Shown here: positions 50,222-58,801 of the stretch, one piece after another
Layout of the letters: each line of letters opens with the position of its first letter
How positions within the stretch are numbered: the stretch's first letter is position 1
Assembly: GCF_900094945.1 (NCBI RefSeq)
Contig: NZ_FMAQ01000006.1
Coordinates: 52,175-116,174 of the forward strand
Reading direction: 5' to 3'
Length of the DNA stretch: 64,000 bases
DNA from: Gilliamella bombicola
GTDB taxonomy: Bacteria; Pseudomonadota; Gammaproteobacteria; Enterobacterales; Orbaceae
The notes under the pieces: generated by a model
Seen by the model: only the letters and a program-made list of their open reading frames with translations
Told to the model about the DNA's origin: nothing
Databases searched by the model: none
Position numbers and translations under genes: made by a program

Positions 50222-50617
50222 CTAGATTGCTGGTGCAATTTCCTTAAGGTGCTGTTCACAACGGATAAAGTACTTTCTTATTGCTCTACCTTTCTCATTG
50301 TTTTCAATCATTGCTAATTCTTTAGTGGTTCCGATTGTCAGTATGTAATCTATACTTTTACGGTCTCCACCTCGCTTAGTTGTCCATTTTATTTGTTGCT
50401 CATTATTTGTACTTTGATTCCTGAATTCTGATGAATCAAAGATTAAAAAAACATCATTTTTAATAAGCCCATATTCTTTTATTCTTCCCTTTATCCATGT
50501 TGAAAAATCATTTCCTACTTTCAAGTAATTATGCAAAGCCTTTGCGCTAACTGTTTGCTGTAGTTTACCGTTTAATTGCGTTTCTGTTACTGGTACTAAA
50601 TTATTAAAATTTGTCAT
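50222..50617 (-). CDS. AntA/AntB antirepressor domain protein
   Basis: 131 aa with TTAGGAG before the ATG. The AntA domain is clear: VSAKALHNYLKVGNDFSTWI, a loop with KNDVFLIFDSSEF, then DYILTIGTTKELAMIENNEKGR and AIRKYFIRCEQHL. AntA-type proteins bind phage repressors and lift immunity. The gene stops at TAG 50222 and the same frame continues into a P22AR-C-like domain, so this is likely a truncated antirepressor. Its upstream region has several strong RNA stems. Confidence 0.8.
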   Translation of the reverse strand: MTNFNNLVPVTETQLNGKLQQTVSAKALHNYLKVGNDFSTWIKGRIKEYGLIKNDVFLIFDSSEFRNQSTNNEQQIKWTTKRGGDRKSIDYILTIGTTKELAMIENNEKGRAIRKYFIRCEQHLKEIAPAI

Positions 50618-50641
50618 TTCTATAACTCCTAACGTGTCAGA

Positions 50642-50834
50642 AAATTCCCCATTTAGCTAAATTTAGGCAAGGGGATACCGTCAGCGCAAAATGCGCTTTG
50701 TTCTTAAATAATTGACTAAATGGTTATCTTTTTATGTAGACACTTATAGCAAGATTGGCTATGATTGGAGGCGTCTAAGTTCCAATCTAAGCCCTTTACT
50801 ACTTCGTTATATAAAGGGTTTTGCTTTATTACCA
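50642..50834 (-). ncRNA. Candidate structured RNA between alpA and antirepressor
   Basis: Non-coding stretch of about 190 bases with three perfect stems: AGCGCA/TGCGCT (50683-50688, 50692-50697), AGATTGG/CCAATCT (50752-50758, 50782-50788) and CCCTTTA/TAAAGGG (50792-50798, 50812-50818), plus a CCCC...GGGG pair (50647-50650, 50671-50674). P4 satellites keep a small immunity RNA (CI) and its targets in the leader of the replication operon, which is where this lies. The function is inferred from position and folding only. Confidence 0.4.
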
Positions 50835-51035
50835 TTATGCGACCTCACGACGTTCTACTTTGCGAGATTCAAGCCAAGAATAAATCTCATCAGCTCGATA
50901 GCCAACACGGCGCAAGCCTATTCTGATTCTTTGGGGAAAAGTTTCGTCTTTCTGTTCTAACGTATAAAGGCTAGTGTCAGATTTGAAGTGAAGTAAGGCT
51001 TTTACTTCTTTTTTGGATAGGATTTGATTTGTCAT
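50835..51035 (-). CDS. AlpA-family transcriptional regulator
   Basis: 66 aa. MTNQILSKKEVKALLHFKSD then LEQKDETFPQRIRIGLRRVGY and EIYSWLESR is the classic AlpA winged-helix (MerR/excisionase-like) layout. In P4-type elements and CP4-57, AlpA proteins activate integrase or excision and late genes. GAGGTAAC lies just before the ATG. It is the most promoter-proximal regulatory gene of the leftward replication operon. Confidence 0.88.
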   Translation of the reverse strand: MTNQILSKKEVKALLHFKSDTSLYTLEQKDETFPQRIRIGLRRVGYRADEIYSWLESRKVERREVA

Positions 51036-51152
51036 TTGTTACCTCGTCTAAAAGTTTATAAAACAAGGTTACTGTAACAAGATGACACAATTAAAATAGA
51101 TGGGTTAATTGTTTGTTGTGGTCACCAATATTATAAAAGTGTCCCTACCTAT

Positions 51153-51512
51153 CTATGTTAGAAATTTAGTTAATAGGTTACCCCCTTTTTTTCTTCTCCC
51201 AACTTTTCTTAATTCGAATGGACGCAACACCATATCAACAGCTTCGGCAAGGTTTTTAGATACTCCTTTACTTGTTAAATAAGTAATGATTTCGTCTTTT
51301 GTTGGTGCTGTTTGTTTATTTTCTTCGTCATAGGTTACCCAAAATTGATCTATAATTTCTTGTGTTAGATCTAGTCCTTCAGAATGATGAATATGAGGGG
51401 AGAGCATTTTTATTATTGATTGATCATTGCAAGAATTATCTTTTTTTATAATCGGAGGATCTATTTTTCTCGCGCTAGTAGGAAGTACTAATATAATATT
51501 TTCGTTGCTCAC
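51153..51512 (-). CDS. Unknown satellite protein, C-terminal part after in-frame UAG
   Basis: 119 codons starting at a GTG that is the very next codon after the TAG ending the upstream ORF, in the same frame. I do not recognise a domain. Visible: a hydrophilic N-terminal stretch and a C-terminal helical region TKDEIITYLTSKGVSKNLAEAVDMVL followed by a basic RKVGRRKKGG tail, which resembles the Lys-rich ends of small element proteins that follow an 'LLLAGIDP' domain. It is probably the second half of one 237-codon gene. Confidence 0.5.
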   Translation of the reverse strand: MSNENIILVLPTSARKIDPPIIKKDNSCNDQSIIKMLSPHIHHSEGLDLTQEIIDQFWVTYDEENKQTAPTKDEIITYLTSKGVSKNLAEAVDMVLRPFELRKVGRRKKGGNLLTKFLT

Positions 51513-51866
51513 CTATTGATTTAATGAGTTTCTTGTTATTACAGTATGTTCACATGAAATATTATGAGATCTATCACTTGGTTCTATTTTTTGTACTATC
51601 CAGTTACTATTATATTCATCATAAAAGTAAGTATTGCATACAACAGGGGTAAGAATACCTCTTCTGATTGCCGTTTCGATTGCGAGCGCATAACCATATA
51701 CTAATTTCCATCTAGGATGATTAGTAATTTTAGCCGATTCTAATCCTTGTTCAAAATCGAAGGGATCTATCCCAGCTAACAATAATGCCGCTTGTTCAAG
51801 AGTAAATTCCGATACCGCTTTCCAATGAAAAACATTAGGGTAATCATCACAATATATTGCTGTCAT
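51513..51866 (-). CDS. Unknown satellite protein with LLLAGIDP motif, N-terminal part
   Basis: 117 aa ending TAG. FHWKAVSEFTLEQAALLLAG then IDPFDF is a recurring opening in small proteins of phage satellites and integrative elements; the rest (KLVYGYALAIETAIRRGIL) is helical. No enzyme motif is seen. The frame continues after the stop without interruption for 119 codons, so a Trp or Gln codon probably became TAG. The gene lies next to the restriction-modification cargo, and a palindrome-rich region lies upstream. Confidence 0.55.
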   Translation of the reverse strand: MTAIYCDDYPNVFHWKAVSEFTLEQAALLLAGIDPFDFEQGLESAKITNHPRWKLVYGYALAIETAIRRGILTPVVCNTYFYDEYNSNWIVQKIEPSDRSHNISCEHTVITRNSLNQ

Positions 51867-51896
51867 ACGTCCCTCACTTTCCTAATCGATATTTGC

Positions 51897-52000
51897 GCTA
51901 GTTCGCTAGCATTTCGAATGTTCGGGGGATCAGCCTAGACACAAATAATACAGTTATATGCTTTTAGGTACATTATATAACTGTTTTTATATACAGTTAA
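51897..52000. promoter_or_regulatory. Operator-like repeats upstream of the unknown gene
   Basis: In the 243-base gap between the unknown gene and res: inverted repeat ACAGTTATAT / ATATAACTGT (51950-51959, 51975-51984), a third half-site ACAGTTAA (51993-52000), and a TTCG-looped hairpin GCTAG/CTAGC (51897-51910). This fits a dyad operator for the leftward transcript. A weak hairpin near 52061-52078 may end res. Confidence 0.4.
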
Positions 52001-52109
52001 TTGTTGTTAAAATTAATTTATAACCGTTGTAATTAACGATGAGGTAGCAGGGAATAGAAAGCGTTACTCAAATAACGCCTTTTAAAATAATGTAAAATGA
52101 ATATAGCTA

Positions 52110-54731
52110 TTAAATTAATGAGGTATCTTCTAATGGCTCTCCATCATATAGTTTACTTGTAAAATCATTGATAAATATGTCGCGTTGACTATCAGCAAAA
52201 AATTTAATTCCAATGAGACGTATATCTTCGTCAGCATCTAATAAAATAATATTCTCTGGATTAATCACTTCAAGCATATCTTGTTTCCATTTATCAACAA
52301 GTAATCTATCATCGCCTTTTGGCTCTAAGAATACTTGATAATATGCGCCATCATTTTTACTTTTCATCAGTAAGATAAAATCTGGCATAAAACCTCTTAC
52401 TCCATTAAATTCTGTGAGCTTAAATCGTGTTGATTTTTCATCATTACGGATAAGATAAATATCATCATACTTCACCTTTAATTTACTCATGAACTTATCG
52501 AGCAACTTAATTAAACGATGCTCTAATTGATTTACAATCATTTTATCAAACACATACCACGTTTTACCGGTTGAACTTTCAGTTGTAATACGTTGATTAA
52601 CAATAATTGTAGGGTCAATATATAAACTGTAATCAGTGATGACATCTTTTAATGGTTGACTAATAAACTCATAAGTACCTTTATATTTACGGTAGTTACG
52701 ACGAATATTATCCGCAATTTTACTTAATACATTTTCTAAGAAATTAAGTTTTTCTTTGCTGGTAAGGTTATCAATGTTTAATGACTGCGGTAGTTTAATA
52801 TCAATCTTAATTTTCCCTAAATAATTATTGCTTGAGATAAATTCATCCATACTGGTAAGTTTTGGAAAATAATGTTGAAGATTGTTAAAGGTATAAAAAT
52901 TCTGTCTTGCCATCGCTTTAAAGAAAAAACGTTTATTAAGTTGTAATGATTCCAGTTTATAAAGTACACTCGAATCATCATCATTTAATGCGGTGAGAGA
53001 TGTCTCATTAACGATTTTGTACTCTTCTTCAAAATGCGTTTCTAATGAATACGATTGCCATGAACGTTTTTCGCCTGTAATTTCTTCTACTTTGTTATAA
53101 TAAAGCTTACCATATCGATAAGTATTCGATTCTTTAAATTTTTCTTTCAGTTTTGCGTGCTCAATAATACCGTTACCATCTGACTGCGCAATAATATCCG
53201 CTTGTTCAAGTGAAGCGTGTAAAACTCTAATGTACGATGGCTCATTAATCGTATGGTAATGAAGCTGTTCAAGTATAGATAAATCATGGTTACTTATATC
53301 AAAACGCCGTGTATAACTTCTCTCATCTTGGTAGATAAAAGGAAAATATCGTGCCCCACGACCGATTAATTGTGCTTCACTATCGGTATTCGTTTTTGTT
53401 GATGAGGCTTTTTCACTAATTCGCACGATATCATAAAGATTTAATACGTCCCATCCTTCATTGACTTTTGCAACAGCAAATACAGCACGGATAGGATTAT
53501 CAATTTGTTCAAGCGTATTAAGCAATACAGGCTGTTCTTCCATTAAATCAGTTTTATTGACATTAAGAAGATTCATTTCATTAAAATCATCTTTTATCAT
53601 ATCAATAATAGTGATTAAATCATCCTTAGTATAACGCGCAATGACTTTATGCCATATGCTTGTAGCTGAGATTAATTGTGTTCGTTTATTGGCTAGATAA
53701 TGAGTAATTTTCTCAGGCGTTAAACTATCAATTATTTGTATAAATTCCTCTTGTTTTGCTTTTGAAGTAGCAATTTGGTTAGATTTAAATAAAACAACGG
53801 GCTTAAATCCTGCAATATTATTATCTATCGCAATCAATTTACGATATTGGCTAAGTAATACCGCATCGAGCATTTTGTCATTATCGTTTTGATTTGCTTC
53901 AAGTAGCATCACACGTTTTGAATAGCCATCATTCATAAACTGTTTCAAATCATATTGATAAATGATTTTATCTTTATACTTCTGGTATATCTCTTTATTA
54001 TCTAAGTTAATTGTTGCAGTAAATTCAAATAAGCGATTTTTAGGTTGTAACGCAAGTAGTTTATCAATTGTTCTCTCCCACGTTAATTCCTCATTCTCAG
54101 GTGAGTTTTTAGCTTTACCTTTTGCTTTTGTCTCAGCATTAAAATGATGCGCTTCATCACCCAATAATACTAGAGGAATCTCTTTTAAATCATCATAGGT
54201 AACACTATTTTCTTTGTAATGATTTAATTCGTCATGAATTTTATGAATAGTTGATAATTTTAGATAAATAGTATTTTTGTTCGGTATACTTGGAAAAGTA
54301 TCAACTGCTTCAATATGAATTTTCTCGCCCAATATTTCAATAGATGAGTTAAAAAGGTATTTAGATGATAAACCGTTGAGTAAATTTTCTTTAGTTTTTT
54401 GAATAATCGCATCAGTGTGCACAAAAAAAATGAAATTTTGATAGCCATACTCTTTGTACATATAGAGTATCGTTGCTGCCATCACCATGGTTTTACCTGC
54501 GCCCGTTGCCATATTAAACAGTAAATGCTTATAAAGGCTATTCGCATTAGGATTATGCTGTGCATAATGTAAGTAACGCAGTGATTCTTCTTGGTATGCT
54601 CTCAGCGTGTCTTTTAAGTTATTCTTAATGTAACTCGGCACTTGATAGGTTTCAGTGAATAACCCTAATTTATCAATATTTTTAAATTTATGAAAAAGCA
54701 ATTCGCCTTTCTGTTTAGCTGCTTTTGCCAT
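52110..54731 (-). CDS. Type III restriction enzyme Res subunit
   Basis: 873 aa. SF2 helicase with Walker A ATGAGKT (75-81) and DEAH box D192-H195 in LGDEAHHFN, later motifs NEGWDVLNLYDIVRI and QLIGRGARYFPF, and a C-terminal PD-(D/E)xK nuclease: D784 in MPDF and E803-x-K805 in FLEPKGD. Type III enzymes translocate along DNA between two inversely oriented sites and cut about 25 bases away. It starts in the last base of mod (TAATG), so the two are translated together. Length and motifs are intact, so restriction activity is plausible. Confidence 0.9.
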   Translation of the reverse strand: MAKAAKQKGELLFHKFKNIDKLGLFTETYQVPSYIKNNLKDTLRAYQEESLRYLHYAQHNPNANSLYKHLLFNMATGAGKTMVMAATILYMYKEYGYQNFIFFVHTDAIIQKTKENLLNGLSSKYLFNSSIEILGEKIHIEAVDTFPSIPNKNTIYLKLSTIHKIHDELNHYKENSVTYDDLKEIPLVLLGDEAHHFNAETKAKGKAKNSPENEELTWERTIDKLLALQPKNRLFEFTATINLDNKEIYQKYKDKIIYQYDLKQFMNDGYSKRVMLLEANQNDNDKMLDAVLLSQYRKLIAIDNNIAGFKPVVLFKSNQIATSKAKQEEFIQIIDSLTPEKITHYLANKRTQLISATSIWHKVIARYTKDDLITIIDMIKDDFNEMNLLNVNKTDLMEEQPVLLNTLEQIDNPIRAVFAVAKVNEGWDVLNLYDIVRISEKASSTKTNTDSEAQLIGRGARYFPFIYQDERSYTRRFDISNHDLSILEQLHYHTINEPSYIRVLHASLEQADIIAQSDGNGIIEHAKLKEKFKESNTYRYGKLYYNKVEEITGEKRSWQSYSLETHFEEEYKIVNETSLTALNDDDSSVLYKLESLQLNKRFFFKAMARQNFYTFNNLQHYFPKLTSMDEFISSNNYLGKIKIDIKLPQSLNIDNLTSKEKLNFLENVLSKIADNIRRNYRKYKGTYEFISQPLKDVITDYSLYIDPTIIVNQRITTESSTGKTWYVFDKMIVNQLEHRLIKLLDKFMSKLKVKYDDIYLIRNDEKSTRFKLTEFNGVRGFMPDFILLMKSKNDGAYYQVFLEPKGDDRLLVDKWKQDMLEVINPENIILLDADEDIRLIGIKFFADSQRDIFINDFTSKLYDGEPLEDTSLI

Positions 54732-56719
54732 TATTCACCCTTCCCATAAAAACTACGTATAAAGGCTTTGTCTTGTTCAGATACTTTTAAATTAGTGTCA
54801 TTCATATCATCGGCATTAACATATAATTGGTTTTTATCCAGTAATTCAATTAATAGGCGTTTTTGTTCATCAAATGTTAAATCTTTAAATGTCACTAATT
54901 CATCAATACCATTAACTTCATAGGTATCATTTAAAATCTTATCAAGTTCAACTTGATAATTTAAATGAGCCGTTTGTTTCATGACTTCAAATAACTTAGC
55001 TAATTCATCATAGCTTTTAGCTGATTGTATCTGATGGATATAAGTGTAATTTAACTCTTTTAGCTCCGTATAAACAAAGCTACCGCCACCCTGCCAATTA
55101 ACATCTTTGGATATTCCACCTTGTTCGCCTTCAATCACTTTTTGTAATCTAGGCACAGTAATATCATTAATATAATCCATCTGCTCAATACCAATATAAC
55201 GTCTTCCCATTTTATGTGCTACTGCCGCGGTAGTGCCACTACCTAGATGGAAGTCTAAAACAATATCTTTTTTGCTCGAAGATATTTCTATTATTCTCTT
55301 CAATAACCGCTCTGGTTTTTTTCCTTGATTTAATATTACCTGCCCTTCATTTGCTATCCCTTCCCACGCAATATCAGTCCAAATATTTGTAAGCGGTGAA
55401 GATGCTGTTAACTCATTATCGATTTGAACGATATTTTTTGAATAAAATATTATTTGTTGTCCATTTAAAATATACACATCATCCATTCCATTACGACTCA
55501 GATGAAAAATTTGATCTTTATTTTTTAAAGATTCTTTTTTTAAAGCTACAATATCAGAACCAGCTTTTTTATCGTTAATACTCGCAAGTCTTGTAATTCT
55601 ATGAGCATTTTTTATGATAAATTTATTAAATGTTTCCAGAGTTTTGTCCGGTCTGATATTTATTTTATTAGAAGAGCTTTGGTCATAAGCTTCGTATAAA
55701 GAACTAAATTTCCAATTTGTAAAATGATCATTTGGATTAATTATCCAACGGTTATATGCGTAATCAGGATTTCGTTTAACTCTAACTCTATTTTCAGTAA
55801 AGTTTTTTTTGTTTTTTGCATACCACAAAATATACTCAGATGCTTTAAATACACCTGGATTAATAGTACTAAACGCTGACGGAGATCTTGCTTCTATCGT
55901 TATTCTATTAATAAAATTTTCTGCTATAAATAAATTATCTAAGATGATTTTTAAATAATCACTTTCATTGTCATCACAATGCACAAAAATAGCACCATCT
56001 TCACTCAATAATTCCCTTGCTACTTCTAACCTATTTTTCATAAAAGTAAGCCATGTAGAATGATTAAAGCGATCATTATATTTGAAACTATCATTACCTG
56101 TATTATAAGGCGGATCGATATAAATTAGTTTTACTTTACCTGCATAACGTTCTTTTAGTGAATGTAAGGCGATTAAGTTATTACCTTTTATTATCAAATT
56201 ATCTTCATTGCTAAAATCTGTAATATTTTCTTCTACACCGTCTTTGCTGTAACGTTTAGTGTTAGTGAGTACTTTTGGTGAAAATAATCTATCTATTTCA
56301 TCACGTGCGATAATTTCATTGTAGCAGACTTCATCTTTTCCTTGTTCTTCCTTTGTCATACCACCTTCAAGTACACAGTCTTTAAATGGAAAATCAAGTA
56401 CTACATCACTATTATAATTAAGGTATTTCCCTTCACTGGTAAGCCCAACACTATTACGATATTTAGTAAAACTATCTGCCCAATACTCTTTATATTGAAG
56501 TAAATTAGTCAAAGCATGAAAATCAAAAACAAATACACTATCAATTTCTGTGCCATACAAAGATTTTATTTTAGAATTATTAATTAATGCCTTTATTAAA
56601 TCTGGTTTTCTTTCTTTAATGTCATTAATAACCTTTGATCTTTGTAGTCTTTCGTTATCCCAATACTCAGGAAAAGCGTTTAATACTTGATTGAGTTGTC
56701 TAATAAGTTCTGTTTGCAT
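54731..56719 (-). CDS. Type III DNA N6-adenine methyltransferase Mod
   Basis: 662 aa. Beta-class order: catalytic DPPY (202-205, [10 protein letters not shown]) first, then the SAM-binding DFHLGSGTT (489-497). Between them lies the variable target-recognition region (about 290-450), which sets the sequence specificity and cannot be read from sequence alone. The Mod dimer methylates one strand of an asymmetric site and is needed for Res to cut. No tandem nucleotide repeat that would make it phase-variable was seen. Confidence 0.92.
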   Translation of the reverse strand: MQTELIRQLNQVLNAFPEYWDNERLQRSKVINDIKERKPDLIKALINNSKIKSLYGTEIDSVFVFDFHALTNLLQYKEYWADSFTKYRNSVGLTSEGKYLNYNSDVVLDFPFKDCVLEGGMTKEEQGKDEVCYNEIIARDEIDRLFSPKVLTNTKRYSKDGVEENITDFSNEDNLIIKGNNLIALHSLKERYAGKVKLIYIDPPYNTGNDSFKYNDRFNHSTWLTFMKNRLEVARELLSEDGAIFVHCDDNESDYLKIILDNLFIAENFINRITIEARSPSAFSTINPGVFKASEYILWYAKNKKNFTENRVRVKRNPDYAYNRWIINPNDHFTNWKFSSLYEAYDQSSSNKINIRPDKTLETFNKFIIKNAHRITRLASINDKKAGSDIVALKKESLKNKDQIFHLSRNGMDDVYILNGQQIIFYSKNIVQIDNELTASSPLTNIWTDIAWEGIANEGQVILNQGKKPERLLKRIIEISSSKKDIVLDFHLGSGTTAAVAHKMGRRYIGIEQMDYINDITVPRLQKVIEGEQGGISKDVNWQGGGSFVYTELKELNYTYIHQIQSAKSYDELAKLFEVMKQTAHLNYQVELDKILNDTYEVNGIDELVTFKDLTFDEQKRLLIELLDKNQLYVNADDMNDTNLKVSEQDKAFIRSFYGKGE

Positions 56720-57140
56720 TGTGTTTAATTACCATTAATGAGCGTAGATAGATTTTATTGTAAGATAAAAAACTATTATTGTTAATTACTGCCTTAGTAT
56801 TATTAATGTATTTTAAGCACATTGCTCATTAAAGAAAAATATTACTTAACAGCACTAACGTGTCCTTAAATTCTTCAAGCCAAGTAGGGAGGGGGCAGTA
56901 AATTTCTATAACTCTAATCTTTCTACACCTCCCACCCTTATTTTTGTGCAAAACCGCGAATTGAAATAATTTTTTTTAGATTTTATTTATTCATTACCAC
57001 CATATTAATAAGTATTTAATCGTCCTTTGTAATATTAAGATCGCCTTTAAATTTAACTTATTGATTAATAACAATAGTAATTTTATAGTATTTAATAATA
57101 TTTATATAAATCAATTTAATAACTATAGGATCAAGATTAT
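56720..57140. other. Non-coding gap upstream of mod
   Basis: About 420 AT-rich bases with no ORF of note. It should contain the mod promoter. One copy of CTAACGTGTCC lies at 56854-56864, and G-rich (56885-56894) and complementary C-rich (56928-56938) tracts could pair. Confidence 0.4.
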
Positions 57141-57213
57141 ATTTAAATGTGAATAGTAGTGAACACTTTTAATGACAAGTTTAGAATAATGGGGGGGGTA
57201 AGTATAAAAAAAC
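57141..57213. repeat. Possible replication or recombination region, right copy
   Basis: ATTTAAATGTGAATAGTAGTGAACACT (split here as 57141-57150 and 57151-57167) and AATGGGGGGGG...TATAAAAAAA (57188-57213) are inverted counterparts of blocks at 46783-46903. AGTAGTGAACAC contains the P4-iteron-like GTGAACA. Confidence 0.4.
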
Positions 57214-57230
57214 CAGTTTAATAACTGGTA
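57205..57230 (-). terminator. Terminator of the integrase gene
   Basis: On the minus strand, stem ACCAGTT / AACTGGT with a 4-base loop, followed by TTTTTTTATAC. Confidence 0.75.
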
Positions 57231-57340
57231 TATGTAAAGGGTGATATTTGAAAAGCACCCCTCACATTTGAGGAGTGGATCTAATTAATAATTGAAAGCG
57301 TAACCCAAATATGGGGCACGATATTTATAGCGCGGTATAG

Positions 57341-58591
57341 TTAATGATTAACTAGCTTTAAATTGCGGTTACCTGATAGTGAGACATTCCCTTTACTGGC
57401 TTGCTCTACAAAGTCACCCCACCAGTCAAGCATAATGCGTTTTTGTTGCTCATACTCAGCCTTGTTGTAAGCTCGTCTTACTGCATTTTTATCTACGTGC
57501 GATAACGCGCTTTCAATAACATCATAATTAAAGCCTTGCTCATTTAGTGTTGTACTTGCTAAAGCTCTTAATCCATGCGCTACTAACTTGTCTTTGTATC
57601 CCATGCGCTTAATTGCCATGTTAGCGGTTTGGCTACTCATTGGCTTGTTATAAGGTGGTCTTGCTGTTGGGAAAATGAATTCACTTTTATTGTTAATAGA
57701 TTTCATTATCTCAAGAATTTTCATTGCTTGTGGTGATAAAGGTATATTGTGGGGTCTATCCATTTTCATGCGTTCAGTAGGAATGCTCCATATCTTCTTA
57801 TTAAAATTTATTTCGTCCCACCGCGCCCCTACAGCTTCGCTAGGTCGCGTTAATGTGAGTAATTGCCATTCAATAACGCATCGTTTTTGTAACTCAATAC
57901 TAGCCATAGATAAGGCTTGCATAAACTGCGGTAACTCAGTAGGGGATATGGTAGGCTGATTTTTTACTTTCGGGCTGTTAAATACGTCGGTAATTTTAGC
58001 AAGAGGGTTATTATCGATGATTCCCATATTGACAGCGTAATACATTATTTCATTGATTCGCCTACAAACTCTTTTTATTGTCTCGTATTTATTATTGTTA
58101 TTTAATGATTGTAAAGCATTGATTGCCTTAATAGCGGTTACTTGGCTTATGGGAATGTCGTTAATGTAAGGAAATACATGATTTTCTAATGAACGCCAAG
58201 CCTTTTTTAAAGTTTGTTCTTCTAGTCCTTGTTCTGTTTTGAATTTAAGCCACCGCTCAGCCATGGAGTAGAATGTATTGCCGATTGTTTCTTGCTTAAG
58301 TTGTTCTTGTTCCGCTTTATGTTCTTGGGGGTCTATCCCTTGCTTAATTAACTCGCGTGCTTCGTCGCGTTGTTTTCGCGCTTGTTGAAGCGAAACTTCT
58401 GGATAACTACCAAAACTGATTAATGCCCCTTTTTTGGTATATGGGCGTGTATATTTAAAACGCCATATTTTTGATCCATTAGATTTAACTAACAAATACA
58501 TACCTCCACCGTCGAACAATGAGTAGTCTTTATCACTAGGTTTGCTTGCTTTGATTTGTGTATCTGTAAGAGGGGTGGTAGTTCTAGCCAT
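57341..58591 (-). CDS. int: P4-type tyrosine integrase
   Basis: 416 aa. N-terminal DUF4102 arm-binding domain (LTDTQIKASKPSDKDYSLFD, then GGGMYLLVKSNG), a core-binding SAM-like domain (about 105-200), and the catalytic domain with R249 (LTLTRPSEA), H339-x-x-R342 (AHGLRA), H365 (LSHVD) and nucleophile Y375 (RRAYNK). It recombines attP with the 3' end of tRNA genes. It lies 188 bases from tRNA-Leu and reads away from it, as in P4. Three copies of a CGTATACCTA decamer precede its start. Confidence 0.95.
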   Translation of the reverse strand: MARTTTPLTDTQIKASKPSDKDYSLFDGGGMYLLVKSNGSKIWRFKYTRPYTKKGALISFGSYPEVSLQQARKQRDEARELIKQGIDPQEHKAEQEQLKQETIGNTFYSMAERWLKFKTEQGLEEQTLKKAWRSLENHVFPYINDIPISQVTAIKAINALQSLNNNNKYETIKRVCRRINEIMYYAVNMGIIDNNPLAKITDVFNSPKVKNQPTISPTELPQFMQALSMASIELQKRCVIEWQLLTLTRPSEAVGARWDEINFNKKIWSIPTERMKMDRPHNIPLSPQAMKILEIMKSINNKSEFIFPTARPPYNKPMSSQTANMAIKRMGYKDKLVAHGLRALASTTLNEQGFNYDVIESALSHVDKNAVRRAYNKAEYEQQKRIMLDWWGDFVEQASKGNVSLSGNRNLKLVNH

Positions 58592-58604
58592 AATTATTGC
58601 CTTT

Positions 58605-58656
58605 TAGGTATACGGTAAATAGATATATTTGAAACGTATACCTAATCGTATACCTA
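58605..58656. repeat. CGTATACCTA repeats between int and the tRNA
   Basis: One inverted copy (58605-58614) and two direct copies (58635-58644, 58647-58656) of a 10-mer within 52 bases, overlapping the int promoter region. Likely arm-type sites for Int/excisionase or an operator controlling int. Confidence 0.5.
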
Positions 58657-58737
58657 AAAATATGGTTGTAAATGTGTATTACTGATGCTTACGGAATAGC
58701 AAAATAGGCTTTAAGCCTTATTTATACTGGGTTTTGT

Positions 58738-58801
58738 GTGCTTTAAAGGATTTTAAAGAATATTACTGAATATTGAATTGGTGCCGTGGGCGGGACTTGA
58801 A
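58738..58801 (-). repeat. Right attachment-site repeat
   Basis: 64 bases covering the last 23 bases of tRNA-Leu and about 40 bases beyond. It matches 46513-46575 in the same orientation. This copy preserves the functional tRNA 3' end. Confidence 0.8.

Larger units (their letters stand above)
46513..58801. mobile_element. P4-satellite-like integrated element with type III restriction-modification
   Basis: About 12.3 kb between direct att repeats at the 3' end of tRNA-Leu(GAG). All genes run leftward. The P4-like core is a DUF4102 tyrosine integrase next to the tRNA, an AlpA-type regulator, an Ash/Icd-like ORF and a primase-helicase of P4 alpha type. Cargo is a type III mod/res pair beside the integrase, the position where P4 elements are known to carry anti-phage systems. 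No capsid-hijack genes (sid, psu, delta) or terminase were seen. Three genes are interrupted, so autonomous replication is doubtful. Confidence 0.85.

Noticed and set aside
46982..51866. UAG reassigned as a sense codon throughout the element
   Set aside because: The primase frame appears to end with tandem TAG, and no suppressor tRNA is in the window. Two amber codons fit pseudogenisation as well.
57191..57198. G8 run as a phase-variation tract
   Set aside because: It lies in non-coding DNA, not in a gene or between promoter hexamers, and pairs with a C-rich block at the other end of the element instead.
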